A stretch of 64,000 nucleotides of DNA from JANMDR01 sp031376425. GTDB taxonomy: Bacteria > Pseudomonadota > Gammaproteobacteria > Burkholderiales > Usitatibacteraceae. Made by a program: the position numbers and the translations under genes. Shown here piece by piece: positions 8,447 to 17,568 of this stretch. The stretch is taken from the NCBI GenBank assembly GCA_031376425.1, contig JANMDR010000180.1, positions 1 through 64,000 on the forward strand, given 5' to 3'. Numbering within the stretch: position 1 is the first letter of the stretch; each line of letters starts with the position of its first letter. The notes beneath the pieces were generated by a model that worked only from the letters and a program-made list of their open reading frames with translations, had not been told where the DNA came from and did no database searches.

Positions 8447-11400
8447 ATGAAAGCTTTACTTGATTTATTCAAGCAAGTGCAACAAGAAGAAGAGTTCGAT
8501 GCAATTAAGATCGGCTTAGCAGGTCCTGACAAAATTCGTTCGTGGTCTTTTGGCGAAGTAAAAAAGCCAGAAACCATTAACTATCGTACGTTCAAGCCAG
8601 AACGTGATGGTCTTTTTTGCGCCAAAATTTTTGGCCCTATTAAAGATTATGAATGTCTATGCGGTAAATATAAGCGCCTAAAACATCGCGGTGTAATTTG
8701 CGAAAAGTGCGGCGTTGAAGTTACGCTGACCAAAGTGCGTCGCGAGCGCATGGGTCACATTGAGCTTGCCTCACCAGTGGCGCATATTTGGTTTTTGAAG
8801 TCGCTACCAAGCCGTTTAGGTATGGTGCTCGACATGACCCTGCGCGATATCGAACGTGTGCTTTATTTCGAAGCATACGTCGTGACCGATGCGGGTATGA
8901 CCCCATTGAATAAGTGCCAACTATTAACGGAAGAAGACTATCTTGCCAAAGTAGAAGAGCACGGCGATGAGTTCCACGCCGCGATGGGTGCTGAAGGCGT
9001 GCGCGAGCTGTTGCGTGGGCTAGATATCCCTTACGAAATGGAAGAGTTGCGTAAGGAATACGGCAACACCGGTTCTGAAGCCAAGATTAAGAAAATTGCC
9101 AAGCGCTTGAAAGTGCTAGAAGCGTTTTCAAAGTCCGGTATCAAGCCTGAGTGGATGGTGCTGGAAGTGCTTCCGGTATTGCCACCGGATTTGCGTCCTT
9201 TGGTACCGTTGGATGGCGGTCGTTTTGCAACGTCTGACCTTAATGACCTTTACCGTCGCGTAATTAATCGTAACAACCGCTTAAAGCGTTTGTTAGAGTT
9301 AAAAGCACCGGAAATTATCGTCCGTAACGAAAAGCGGATGCTTCAAGAAGCCGTAGATTCCTTGCTTGACAACGGTCGTCGCGGTAAAGCCATGACTGGT
9401 GCTAACAAGCGTGCATTGAAATCTTTGGCCGACATGATCAAGGGTAAGTCGGGTCGTTTCCGTCAGAACTTGCTCGGCAAGCGGGTAGATTATTCTGGCC
9501 GCTCGGTTATTGTTGTGGGTCCTACATTAAAGCTACACCAATGCGGTTTGCCGAAAAAAATGGCTTTGGAATTATTCAAGCCATTCATTTTCCATAAGCT
9601 CGAAGTGTTGGGTTATTCCACCACCATTAAAGCCTCAAAGCGGATGGTTGAAGCGGAAGATCCAGTGGTTTGGGATATTCTCGAAGAAGTTATTCGCGAA
9701 CACCCGGTGATGCTGAATCGTGCGCCAACCTTGCACCGCTTAGGTATTCAAGCGTTTGAACCGGTTCTGATTGAAGGTAAAGCGATTCAATTGCACCCGC
9801 TGGTTTGTACGGCCTTTAACGCCGACTTCGACGGCGATCAGATGGCGGTACACGTACCGATCTCGTTAGAGGCGCAAATGGAAGCCCGTACTTTGATGCT
9901 CGCATCAAACAACGTGCTCCACACCGCCAACGGCGAACCGATTATCGTGCCGTCGCAAGATATCGTGTTGGGCTTGTACTACATGACCCGTGAGCGTATC
10001 GCCGGTAAAGGCGAGGGCTCTATGTTTGGTGATGTGGGCGAAGTATTGCGTGCCTACGAAACTGGTAATGCCGAGCTAAATACAAAAATTACGGTGCGTA
10101 TTAAAGAAACCGTAAAAGATGAAAATGGCGAACTTGTTACGCAAATTAAGCGCTTTGAAACAACTGTTGGCCGCGCAATTTTGTCAGAAATTCTACCACC
10201 AGGTTTGGGCTTTGAGCATATTAACCGTGCGCTGAAAAAGAAAGAAATTTCTAAGCTAATCAATTCATCGTTCCGTCGTTGTGGCATCCGCGAAACCGTT
10301 ATTTTTGCCGATAAATTGATGTACACCGGCTTTACCTACGCAACCCGTGCGGGCCTATCTATTTGTGTTGACGATATGCTCGTGCCAACGCAGAAAAAAT
10401 CCTTGATTAGTGCTGCTGAATCTGAAGTTAAAGAGATTCAAAAGCAATTCTCATCGGGCTTGGTAACGGATGGCGAACGCTACAATAAGGTTGTGGATAT
10501 TTGGGGTCGTGCTGGTGATCAAATTGCTAAGGCGATGATGGAGCAATTGAGTTCTGAGCCGGTCACTACAATGGACGGCAAAGAAACCACCCAAGAATCG
10601 TTTAACGCGATCTACATGATGGCGGACTCTGGTGCGCGTGGTTCTGCAGCCCAGATTCGTCAGCTTGCGGGTATGCGCGGCTTGATGGCAAAACCGGACG
10701 GCTCAATTATTGAGACGCCCATTACCGCCAACTTCCGCGAAGGCTTAAACGTTCTGCAATACTTCATCTCAACCCACGGTGCCCGTAAAGGCTTGGCCGA
10801 TACGGCGCTTAAGACAGCTAACTCCGGTTACCTCACACGTCGTCTTTGCGACGTGGTGCAAGATTTGGTGGTTACCGAAGAAGATTGCGGCACCACACAG
10901 GGCTTGGTTGTAAAAGCCTTGGTTGAAGGCGGCGAAACCGTTGAGCCATTGCGCGAACGCGTACTGGGTCGCGTGTGTATTGGTGACGTGATTCATCCGG
11001 AAACCGGTATGGTGGTTGTTGCTCACGATACGCAACTTGATGAAGACTTAGTTGAAGCTATCGAAGCCGCTGGTGTTGACGAAGTAAAAGTACGTACCGC
11101 GTTGACGTGCGAAACCCGACATGGTCTTTGCACGAAGTGTTATGGCCGTGACTTAGGACGTGGCGCACCGGTAAACGTTGGTGAGGCAGTTGGTATTATT
11201 GCAGCGCAATCTATCGGTGAGCCAGGCACGCAGCTAACGATGCGTACCTTCCACATCGGTGGCGCGGCATCGCGTACTGCCGCAGCATCTAGTATCGAAG
11301 CAAAATCAAGTGGTCAAATTCAGTTCTCAACCGGCATGCGCTATGTAACCAATGGACGCAATGAACTTGTTGCCATTTCCCGTAGCGGTGAGATTTTGAT

Positions 11401-12640
11401 TCTCGATGATAGCGGTCGTGAGCGTGAGCGTCATAAAGTACCTTATGGCTCTACACTCACCGTGAAAGATGGCGTCAAAGTTAAAGCAGGTTTGGTGCTC
11501 GCTAATTGGGATGCGCATACTCGCCCAATCATCACTGAATACGCTGGTGAAGTTCGCTTTGAAAACGTCGAAGAAGGTGTAACGGTAGCCAAGGTAATCG
11601 ACGAAACTACGGGTCTATCAAGCCTAGTGGTAATCGATCCGAAGCGCCGTGCAACCGCAGCGAACAAAGGTATTCGTCCGTCGGTAAAACTTTTGAACGA
11701 AAAAGGTAAGGAAATTAAACTTGCCAATTCCGAACAAAACGTAAATATCACCTTCCAAGTTGGTGCCATTATTACGGTTAAGAATGGTCAACAAGTTGGT
11801 GTGGGCGATGTGATGGCGCGTATTCCGCAAGAAAGTGCCAAGACCCGCGATATTACCGGTGGTCTGCCACGCGTAGCGGAATTGTTCGAAGCACGTTCAC
11901 CAAAAGATGCAGGCATGTTGGCTGAAGTGACGGGTACGATTTCTTTCGGTAAAGACACCAAAGGCAAACAGCGCTTAGTGATCACTGATTTTGAAGGTGC
12001 AGCGCATGAATATCTGATTCCTAAAGATAAGCACGTTACCGCACACGATGGTCAGATCGTCAACAAGGGCGAATCGATTGTTGACGGCCCAGCCGATCCG
12101 CATGACATTTTAAAGCTCCAAGGCGTTGAAGCATTGGCAAGCTATATCACCAATGAAGTACAAGACGTTTACCGCTTACAAGGCGTTAAAATCAACAACA
12201 AGCACATTGAAGTGATTGTGCGCCAAATGTTGCGTCGCGTCGCCATTGTTGATAACGGCGACACCCGCTTCATCCCAGGCGAGCAAGTAGAACGTGCCGA
12301 CGTGTTTGCTGAAAATGATCGGGTGCTCAAGGAAGGCAAGAATCCAGCCATCTATAACTACGTATTGCTAGGTATTACCAAAGCGTCGTTGTCTACAGAT
12401 TCCTTCATCTCCGCCGCATCGTTCCAAGAAACCACAAGGGTATTAACCGAAGCCGCTATCATGGGCAAGAAAGATTACCTACGTGGCCTGAAAGAAAACG
12501 TTATTGTTGGTCGCCTAATCCCAGCCGGAACCGGTTTGGCATTCCATCGCCGCCGTAAAGCTGCGGCAATGCCACAGCAACCATCAAGCGCTTCAATTTT
12601 TGAAGACACGGATGTAGGTTCGGAAGAGCAACTAGCGTAA
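8447..12640 (+). CDS. rpoC: DNA-directed RNA polymerase subunit beta'
   Basis: RpoC is the catalytic clamp subunit. The 1397-residue product has the N-terminal zinc site (CLCGKYKRLKHRGVICEKCG, about 70-90), the catalytic loop NADFDGDQMAVH (about 458-469) with the three Mg-binding aspartates, the bridge/trigger region around RGLMAKPDGSIIETPI, and the second zinc site (CETRHGLCTKCYGRDLGRG, about 887-905). The start follows CTGGAGACACC. The length is typical of betaproteobacteria. It ends the operon: a strong terminator lies 22 bases after the stop codon. Confidence 0.98.
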   Translation: MKALLDLFKQVQQEEEFDAIKIGLAGPDKIRSWSFGEVKKPETINYRTFKPERDGLFCAKIFGPIKDYECLCGKYKRLKHRGVICEKCGVEVTLTKVRRERMGHIELASPVAHIWFLKSLPSRLGMVLDMTLRDIERVLYFEAYVVTDAGMTPLNKCQLLTEEDYLAKVEEHGDEFHAAMGAEGVRELLRGLDIPYEMEELRKEYGNTGSEAKIKKIAKRLKVLEAFSKSGIKPEWMVLEVLPVLPPDLRPLVPLDGGRFATSDLNDLYRRVINRNNRLKRLLELKAPEIIVRNEKRMLQEAVDSLLDNGRRGKAMTGANKRALKSLADMIKGKSGRFRQNLLGKRVDYSGRSVIVVGPTLKLHQCGLPKKMALELFKPFIFHKLEVLGYSTTIKASKRMVEAEDPVVWDILEEVIREHPVMLNRAPTLHRLGIQAFEPVLIEGKAIQLHPLVCTAFNADFDGDQMAVHVPISLEAQMEARTLMLASNNVLHTANGEPIIVPSQDIVLGLYYMTRERIAGKGEGSMFGDVGEVLRAYETGNAELNTKITVRIKETVKDENGELVTQIKRFETTVGRAILSEILPPGLGFEHINRALKKKEISKLINSSFRRCGIRETVIFADKLMYTGFTYATRAGLSICVDDMLVPTQKKSLISAAESEVKEIQKQFSSGLVTDGERYNKVVDIWGRAGDQIAKAMMEQLSSEPVTTMDGKETTQESFNAIYMMADSGARGSAAQIRQLAGMRGLMAKPDGSIIETPITANFREGLNVLQYFISTHGARKGLADTALKTANSGYLTRRLCDVVQDLVVTEEDCGTTQGLVVKALVEGGETVEPLRERVLGRVCIGDVIHPETGMVVVAHDTQLDEDLVEAIEAAGVDEVKVRTALTCETRHGLCTKCYGRDLGRGAPVNVGEAVGIIAAQSIGEPGTQLTMRTFHIGGAASRTAAASSIEAKSSGQIQFSTGMRYVTNGRNELVAISRSGEILILDDSGRERERHKVPYGSTLTVKDGVKVKAGLVLANWDAHTRPIITEYAGEVRFENVEEGVTVAKVIDETTGLSSLVVIDPKRRATAANKGIRPSVKLLNEKGKEIKLANSEQNVNITFQVGAIITVKNGQQVGVGDVMARIPQESAKTRDITGGLPRVAELFEARSPKDAGMLAEVTGTISFGKDTKGKQRLVITDFEGAAHEYLIPKDKHVTAHDGQIVNKGESIVDGPADPHDILKLQGVEALASYITNEVQDVYRLQGVKINNKHIEVIVRQMLRRVAIVDNGDTRFIPGEQVERADVFAENDRVLKEGKNPAIYNYVLLGITKASLSTDSFISAASFQETTRVLTEAAIMGKKDYLRGLKENVIVGRLIPAGTGLAFHRRRKAAAMPQQPSSASIFEDTDVGSEEQLA

Positions 12641-12662
12641 TTAAAGTAATGCAGCAGTAAAT

Positions 12663-12692
12663 AAAAAGGGACGCGATAAGCGTCCCTTTTTT
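12663..12692 (+). terminator. rpoBC terminator
   Basis: A 12-bp perfect stem (12663-12674 AAAAAGGGACGC with 12680-12691 GCGTCCCTTTTT), loop GATAA, ends in a run of T. This is a textbook intrinsic terminator on the + strand. The A run on the other side could also make it work for the minus-strand gene that ends at 12784. Confidence 0.92.
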
Positions 12693-12783
12693 GTTGGGAA
12701 ACTGCATAATGAAGCACTTTTACGTGCCCATAAATAGGGCTTCTACAAGGTATTTTTGTAAATCAGCACAGCGCCTAAAACCC

Positions 12784-14700
12784 TTAAATCGCATTCGCTT
12801 TTAACCACGAGATTGCGCCGGCTGCCACCCAAACCTCTCGCATTTCCTCACGATACTCCCATGCAGCATAATCACTATCCATTGTGACAAAGCGCTGGTT
12901 TGCTAAATCTTTTGGTGCCGCTTTGCGTGCGGGGATCAACCATTTTATGTGAGTGCTATAGCTTTTTAACACGGTCTTCAAGGCCTTTAGCGCCTCCGGT
13001 TTTCGGTCTAATTTATAGAGTGCTAAAATTTCGCCAATCCGTATCTCTGCTGTTTGATCATCGCCGTATTGATGAATGACGGAAAGCGCTACCGCATCCT
13101 GATGATGGGTTAGCGCCATTTTAATCACCCATATCCGAATGCCGTGATTGTCGTTTGGGTTCAAGCGCAATAACTGTTGCGCTAGCGTTAAATCACTAAC
13201 TATATCTTCTGATAAAGACTCAAAAAAATGTTCTGTCAGTAACCGTAGTGCCGCGCGATTTTCCATAAATCCCCATTGCAGTAAAGCATCGGATTTACAT
13301 AAGGGTTCGAGCATCTTTGCAGCACGAGTGGTGAGTTGTATTTCAAGTTGCGCCGCTTCATTTAAGGCGCTACCGGCATCAAGATGATAAAAGGCTACAC
13401 GTAGATCGTCCAATATTTCAAAGCTGCTAAATGCGGCAGGATTTGCCGCTAAAAAGCCAAGCCACTGCCGCGCAAAATCTTGCGCCCAGAGTATCGAGGT
13501 GTCCTCAATGTCGGGCAATGGGTGCGTGCTGAAGGGCTTATCAAGGGGCCACAGCTGCGCCCACTCACGTTCAATTTTTAGCAGCGCAGCGCTCGGGATA
13601 ATCATGGTTTCTTCACGCGTATCGTTAGCCAGCGGACCTGTGGGATCGCGAGGCATCGCGGGCAGACTCCTATATGTGATCAATGTGGCATCAATGGGTG
13701 AGGCTAGGCCATGCGCCATCACCTCAAAAAAATGCTGCTTTGTTGACCAAACATCGTCGCCAGAAAGCTTGCGGGCAAAGTCAAACACGTTCTCACCATC
13801 GATCACTTTTTGTAAAAATTCGGCAAGCGTACCCCCAAAACCTTTCTTGCTACGCTGTTGCCGTTCGAGTTTTGCCAACCAAAAACGCGCCCGCGCTCGC
13901 GCTTCCGCCTCACGCCCTTCGTTGCTTAATAACACGACCTCTAAATGCGAAAGACTTAAATCATCCGGAGTTGCACGCATAGCAAGGCCGAAGAGTTTCC
14001 ACGCCGCTTTCGTATCCCCAGCATCTGCCGCCATCGTCGCTAAGCGCTGCCAAGCAGCCGATTGCAGCGGCAGGGCAACGGATTGCGTGGCGCGATTTAG
14101 CGCTTCCAGCTTGGCTGCCGTTTGCCCAAGCGCATCATAGGCATCACACAACATGAGAAGCACTTCGGCAATATGCTCAGCTTTGCTATCACTCATTTTT
14201 AGCTTCAACACCGCGTCGATTCGCGACGGCAAGGCACTAACCAACACCGGTGCCATCCGAGTGTCTAAAACTAATCGCGCTACTTCACCAAGCATACTGT
14301 CGGGTAAATGCTTTGATTTTAAAGCGGCCTCAGCGTGTTCCGGCACGCCAACACAAAGTGCCGCCCAGCAAGCTGCAACGTTTAACGGTGGCATCTCTGG
14401 CGTCTGGCCACAGCATTGCTTGAATTTGCAATTAAACCCGCTGATGCAATTATCGTTGCGTCCCAAGGGCAGCGGCTTCGCCGTCGCAAAATCCTGTGTT
14501 GGATTAGGCATGGTGCGCCAAATATTGCGCCCAATTTGGCAAGCCAAAAAATGCGCACCAGAATCACGCTCAGGGTCTTCTAACAATTCCGCTTGGATAA
14601 TGAGGGGCACCAGTTGTTTAGCTAAATTGCCCACCTGGCCGCCGGTTGCCATAAAGCGCGCTGCAGTCTCTAAAAGGGAGGAAAAAAAGTGATCGTCCAT
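12784..14700 (-). CDS. SEC-C motif protein with helical repeats, function unknown
   Basis: A 638-residue soluble protein. Near the N-terminus (about residues 78-98) is GRNDNCISGFNCKFKQCCG, a divergent SEC-C zinc motif; the usual form is GRNDPCPCGSGKKYKKCCG, so the first CxC pair is altered to a CxxxxxC spacing. The rest is Ala/Leu-rich helical sequence resembling degenerate TPR repeats (for example KLEALNRATQSVALPLQSAAWQ and GDTKAAWKLFGLAMRATPDDLSLSHLEVVLL in shorter pieces). There is no signal peptide or membrane span. It faces rpoC convergently. SEC-C motifs occur at the SecA C-terminus and in many uncharacterised proteins; no substrate can be named. Confidence 0.75.
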   Translation of the reverse strand: MDDHFFSSLLETAARFMATGGQVGNLAKQLVPLIIQAELLEDPERDSGAHFLACQIGRNIWRTMPNPTQDFATAKPLPLGRNDNCISGFNCKFKQCCGQTPEMPPLNVAACWAALCVGVPEHAEAALKSKHLPDSMLGEVARLVLDTRMAPVLVSALPSRIDAVLKLKMSDSKAEHIAEVLLMLCDAYDALGQTAAKLEALNRATQSVALPLQSAAWQRLATMAADAGDTKAAWKLFGLAMRATPDDLSLSHLEVVLLSNEGREAEARARARFWLAKLERQQRSKKGFGGTLAEFLQKVIDGENVFDFARKLSGDDVWSTKQHFFEVMAHGLASPIDATLITYRSLPAMPRDPTGPLANDTREETMIIPSAALLKIEREWAQLWPLDKPFSTHPLPDIEDTSILWAQDFARQWLGFLAANPAAFSSFEILDDLRVAFYHLDAGSALNEAAQLEIQLTTRAAKMLEPLCKSDALLQWGFMENRAALRLLTEHFFESLSEDIVSDLTLAQQLLRLNPNDNHGIRIWVIKMALTHHQDAVALSVIHQYGDDQTAEIRIGEILALYKLDRKPEALKALKTVLKSYSTHIKWLIPARKAAPKDLANQRFVTMDSDYAAWEYREEMREVWVAAGAISWLKANAI

Positions 14701-14827
14701 AGCGTGCGCTTTGTGCTTGATAAAGGCTTATTGTAAGGTAGCTGCTGTGAATTGTGCTATGTTGTTGGATATTTTCGCAGGTTGGGCTGAGTTTTATCAA
14801 GCCCAACATCGGCGTCCAAAATGGTTT

Positions 14828-14891
14828 AATGGTCTCAGCATCGTCGTCATCAAAAAAACCGCACCTATACGTTGGTGTTAATGGCCTTCAC
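14828..14891 (-). pseudogene. vapC toxin remnant (PIN domain start only)
   Basis: Read on the minus strand from GTG at 14891, the sequence encodes VKAINTNV, then a TAG stop at 14867-14865, then VRFF. Omitting one T of a seven-T run (14852-14858) continues it as DDDDAETI. This is the start of a VapC PIN-domain toxin (family pattern M.aiDTNVLVRFl..DDaeq) with a nonsense codon, a frameshift and loss of everything downstream. The GTG overlaps the TGA of the vapB remnant as GTGA, the usual vapBC junction. The fragment is short, so the call rests on motif plus position. Confidence 0.7.
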
Positions 14892-15174
14892 CGCTTGCCG
14901 CGCGTTTTTATAGTTGCCAGACGTCGTAACATCGATGCAGGATCGAAGTCGGCCAAGTTACGCGCATATCCACGCGATGGTGCCTTCACCAGACCCGCGC
15001 TGGCGGCGAGGTTTGCCGCTTTTACAGGGAGCACGACTGTGAGCCGCACACCGTCTGCTTCCTCGATAATTTCAATGTGCATGCCAGCTATCAGGCCGAG
15101 TCGCTTGCGAATTTTGGTGGTACGTCGGCGGGCAATACCACTTGCCCCTTAGCTGAAACGGTCATCATGGCCAT
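14888..15174 (-). pseudogene. vapB antitoxin remnant (AbrB/MazE-type), frameshifted
   Basis: The minus strand from ATG 15174 encodes MAMMTVSAKGQVVLPA, the swapped-hairpin AbrB DNA-binding start. It then runs out of frame to a stop near 15091. The other frame continues the family as KIRKRLGLIAGMHIEIIEE and ends RNLADFDPASMLRR, the usual VapB tail. Leaving out 11 bases (15116-15126) would join the parts as LPAKIRKRLGL, so an 11-base insertion is the simplest explanation. A start at 15082 (ATGCACATT) would leave a 64-residue protein without the DNA-binding part. The toxin next to it is also broken. Confidence 0.8.
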
Positions 15175-15378
15175 CGTATCGTCCATTTGAAAGTGATGTA
15201 ACTAGTGTAGCAGGGCGGCTTTTAAAGTGGGTCAGCAATTGCGCCTAATTCCGGTTCAGGCCACACAGCCTGTTGGCGGGCGTGCGGCAATAAATGGTGC
15301 TAAATGGGGTACCCTTATCCCTCGGTCAACCCAACATATGCCAAAATATAGTGCGGTTACTGTGCCCACCAAGGATAG

Positions 15379-15678
15379 ACGCATGTTCATGCGCTAATTT
15401 CTGTTAATGACGAATTTGGCCTCTACTGGCGTTCCTCACAATCGCGCTATCTATTCGATCGCCCGATGGCCACGCCAGCCGGCACTCGCTATAACTACAA
15501 TGACGGCGGTACGGCTGTGCTTGCGCAAATTTTGACTACACGCGTTGGCATGTCGCTACCCGATTACGCGCGAAAGATGTTGTTTGCGCCGCTGGGTATT
15601 ACAGATTGGGAATGGCAGAACGATATACGTGGTCGGCCACTTTCTTTTAAACGAGTGGTAGGAGCGGTGCGTGAATAG
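15379..15678 (+). pseudogene. Fragment of a beta-lactamase-fold serine hydrolase gene
   Basis: An open frame from 15379 to 15678 reads NDEFGLYWRSSQSRYLF, then MATPAGTRYNYNDGGTAVLA, then SLPDYARKMLFAPLGITDWEW. This is the central part of class C beta-lactamase/esterase-type proteins (PF00144); YNYNDGG holds the YxN-like active-site motif. The N-terminal part with the SxxK nucleophile is absent (a TAG directly precedes the frame). After RPLSF the sequence departs from the family and stops. It is a relic, truncated at both ends. The remaining bases of 15175-15378 and 15679-15787 show nothing recognisable. Confidence 0.8.
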
Positions 15679-15787
15679 CTGCCCGTTCACCACCACATTT
15701 CTGTCTTAAGCTAATCAAAATCACGCATTTAAATACGACGTAGAAGGTTTATTTCAGGTCATCGCCAGCCATATAAACAGCCCCTCC

Positions 15788-17410
15788 CTAAGCCTCAATC
15801 CCCTGCGTGGCTAAATATTCCTCATAAGTCCCATGATAATCATTTACACCAGTCGGTGTCATTTCGATAATACGGGTAGCTAGGCTGGATACAAATTCGC
15901 GGTCGTGGCTTACAAAAATTAGCGTGCCTTTGTATTTTTCCAGTGCCGTGTTTAGTGACTCGATGGATTCCATATCCATGTGATTAGTTGGCTCGTCCAT
16001 GAGCAGCACATTGGGGTGTTCGAGCATCAGTTTGCCAAAAAGCATGCGACCTTCTTCGCCGCCGGAAATGACGGTGGCGGCTTTTTTGATATCGTCGGCA
16101 TTAAACAGTAGACGACCTAAAATGCCGCGTACGGCTTGGTCGTCAATGGCATCATCACCGGATGGGCGATACTGGCTTAGCCAATCAAAGAGCGACAGTG
16201 GCTCTGCAAATTGGGCGGCGTGGTCTTGGGCGAAGTAGCCTAAGTTAGCTTTTTCAGCCCATTTAATTTTGCCGAAAGTAGGTGTTATTTCGCCCGCTAA
16301 TAGCCGTAATAGCGTGGTTTTACCAACACCATTGGGGCCGATGATGGCAATTTTTTCGCCAGCCTCCACCATTAAATTGATGTTTGAAAATAAGGGTTTG
16401 GTTTGCCCTGGAAATTGCATGGAAAGCTTTTCAACTTCTACCGCTAAGCGATGCAGCTTTTCTTTTTCATCAAAATCAAAGCGAATAAACGGGTATTGGC
16501 GTGATGAGGGTTTGACTTCAATCATCTCAGATTTTAATTTTGCCACTTGCTTCACGCGTGAGGTGGCTTGGCGGGCTTTGGATTTGTTGGCCGAAAAGCG
16601 GCGCACGAAGTCTTGTAAATCCGAAATTCTATCTTTGGCTCTGGCGTTTGAGGCGTTGGCCTGTTCTTTGGCCTGCATCGCCGCCATCATGTATTCGTCA
16701 TAATTGCCGGGAAAGACTTGTAGCTTGCCGTAATCTAAATCGGCCATGTGGGTGCAGACCTGATTTAGAAAATGGCGATCATGACTGATAATAATCATGG
16801 TGCTTTGGCGCGAATCGAGGATATTTTCTAACCACCGGATGGTGTTGATGTCGAGGTTGTTGGTCGGCTCATCTAGCAGCAAGATATCTGGGTTTGAGAA
16901 TAGCGCTTGTGCCAGCAATACCCGCAATTTAAAGCCGGGCGCAATCTCGCTCATTAAGCCTTGATGCTGCGCTTGGGCAATGCCTACCCCGTTCAATAGC
17001 TCACCAGCCCGCGCCTCGGCTGAATAGCCGTCATATTCGGCTACTTTGGCTTCGAGATCTGCCGCGCGCATGTAATCGTCTTCTGAGGCCTCTAAATTGG
17101 CGTAAATAGCATCGCGCTCACTTAGGGCAGCCCATAGTTCGCGATGTCCCATCATCACTACATCAAGCACGCGTAAATGTTCAAACGCAAATTGATCTTG
17201 GCTCAAATTACCCACGCGTTCATGCTTGTCAATGGCAACTTCGCCAGAGCTTTGCGGCAATTCGCCACTGAGGATTTTCATGAACGTAGATTTGCCACAA
17301 CCGTTTGCGCCGATTAAGCCGTAACGATTGCCATCGCCGAACTTTGCATTAACGTTTTCAAATAGCGGCTTAGCGCCAAATTGCATGGTGATATTACTGG
17401 TGACGATCAT
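15788..17410 (-). CDS. ybiT: ABC-F family ATPase YbiT
   Basis: A cytosolic twin ATP-binding-cassette protein of the ABC-F group, which act on the ribosome E site rather than in transport. In its 540 residues there is a first Walker A GANGCGKS (34-41), LLLDEPTNNLD (about 176-186), a linker of charged helices (about 240-300), a second Walker A GPNGVGKT (about 356-363), signature SGGEEGRM and MDEPTNHMDMES. There are no membrane spans. The match to enterobacterial YbiT is close along the whole length (start MIVTSNITMQFGAKPLFENV, end YLATQGIEA). It is divergent from gshA. Confidence 0.93.
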   Translation of the reverse strand: MIVTSNITMQFGAKPLFENVNAKFGDGNRYGLIGANGCGKSTFMKILSGELPQSSGEVAIDKHERVGNLSQDQFAFEHLRVLDVVMMGHRELWAALSERDAIYANLEASEDDYMRAADLEAKVAEYDGYSAEARAGELLNGVGIAQAQHQGLMSEIAPGFKLRVLLAQALFSNPDILLLDEPTNNLDINTIRWLENILDSRQSTMIIISHDRHFLNQVCTHMADLDYGKLQVFPGNYDEYMMAAMQAKEQANASNARAKDRISDLQDFVRRFSANKSKARQATSRVKQVAKLKSEMIEVKPSSRQYPFIRFDFDEKEKLHRLAVEVEKLSMQFPGQTKPLFSNINLMVEAGEKIAIIGPNGVGKTTLLRLLAGEITPTFGKIKWAEKANLGYFAQDHAAQFAEPLSLFDWLSQYRPSGDDAIDDQAVRGILGRLLFNADDIKKAATVISGGEEGRMLFGKLMLEHPNVLLMDEPTNHMDMESIESLNTALEKYKGTLIFVSHDREFVSSLATRIIEMTPTGVNDYHGTYEEYLATQGIEA

Positions 17411-17568
17411 TATTTAAGCCTTAAGTTTAACTGCGCGAATTGTAGCATTTGAGGCCGAAGCAAAAGGGCTTAAAAACCTGTCATGATTGCCGATTCTTGC
17501 ACCAAGCCGCTTGTATTTTTCAAAAATCACCGCATTTCTATTTTTCCACTCATCAAAAAGTTAAAAAT

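Noticed and set aside
13499..14140. A 213-codon + strand open frame inside the SEC-C gene
   Set aside because: Antisense to a longer frame that has a recognisable motif; Ser/Ala/Arg-rich composition typical of shadow frames.
14754..15152. A 132-codon + strand open frame over the vapBC relic
   Set aside because: The minus strand carries recognisable VapB and VapC sequence; the + frame has no similarity and is a shadow.
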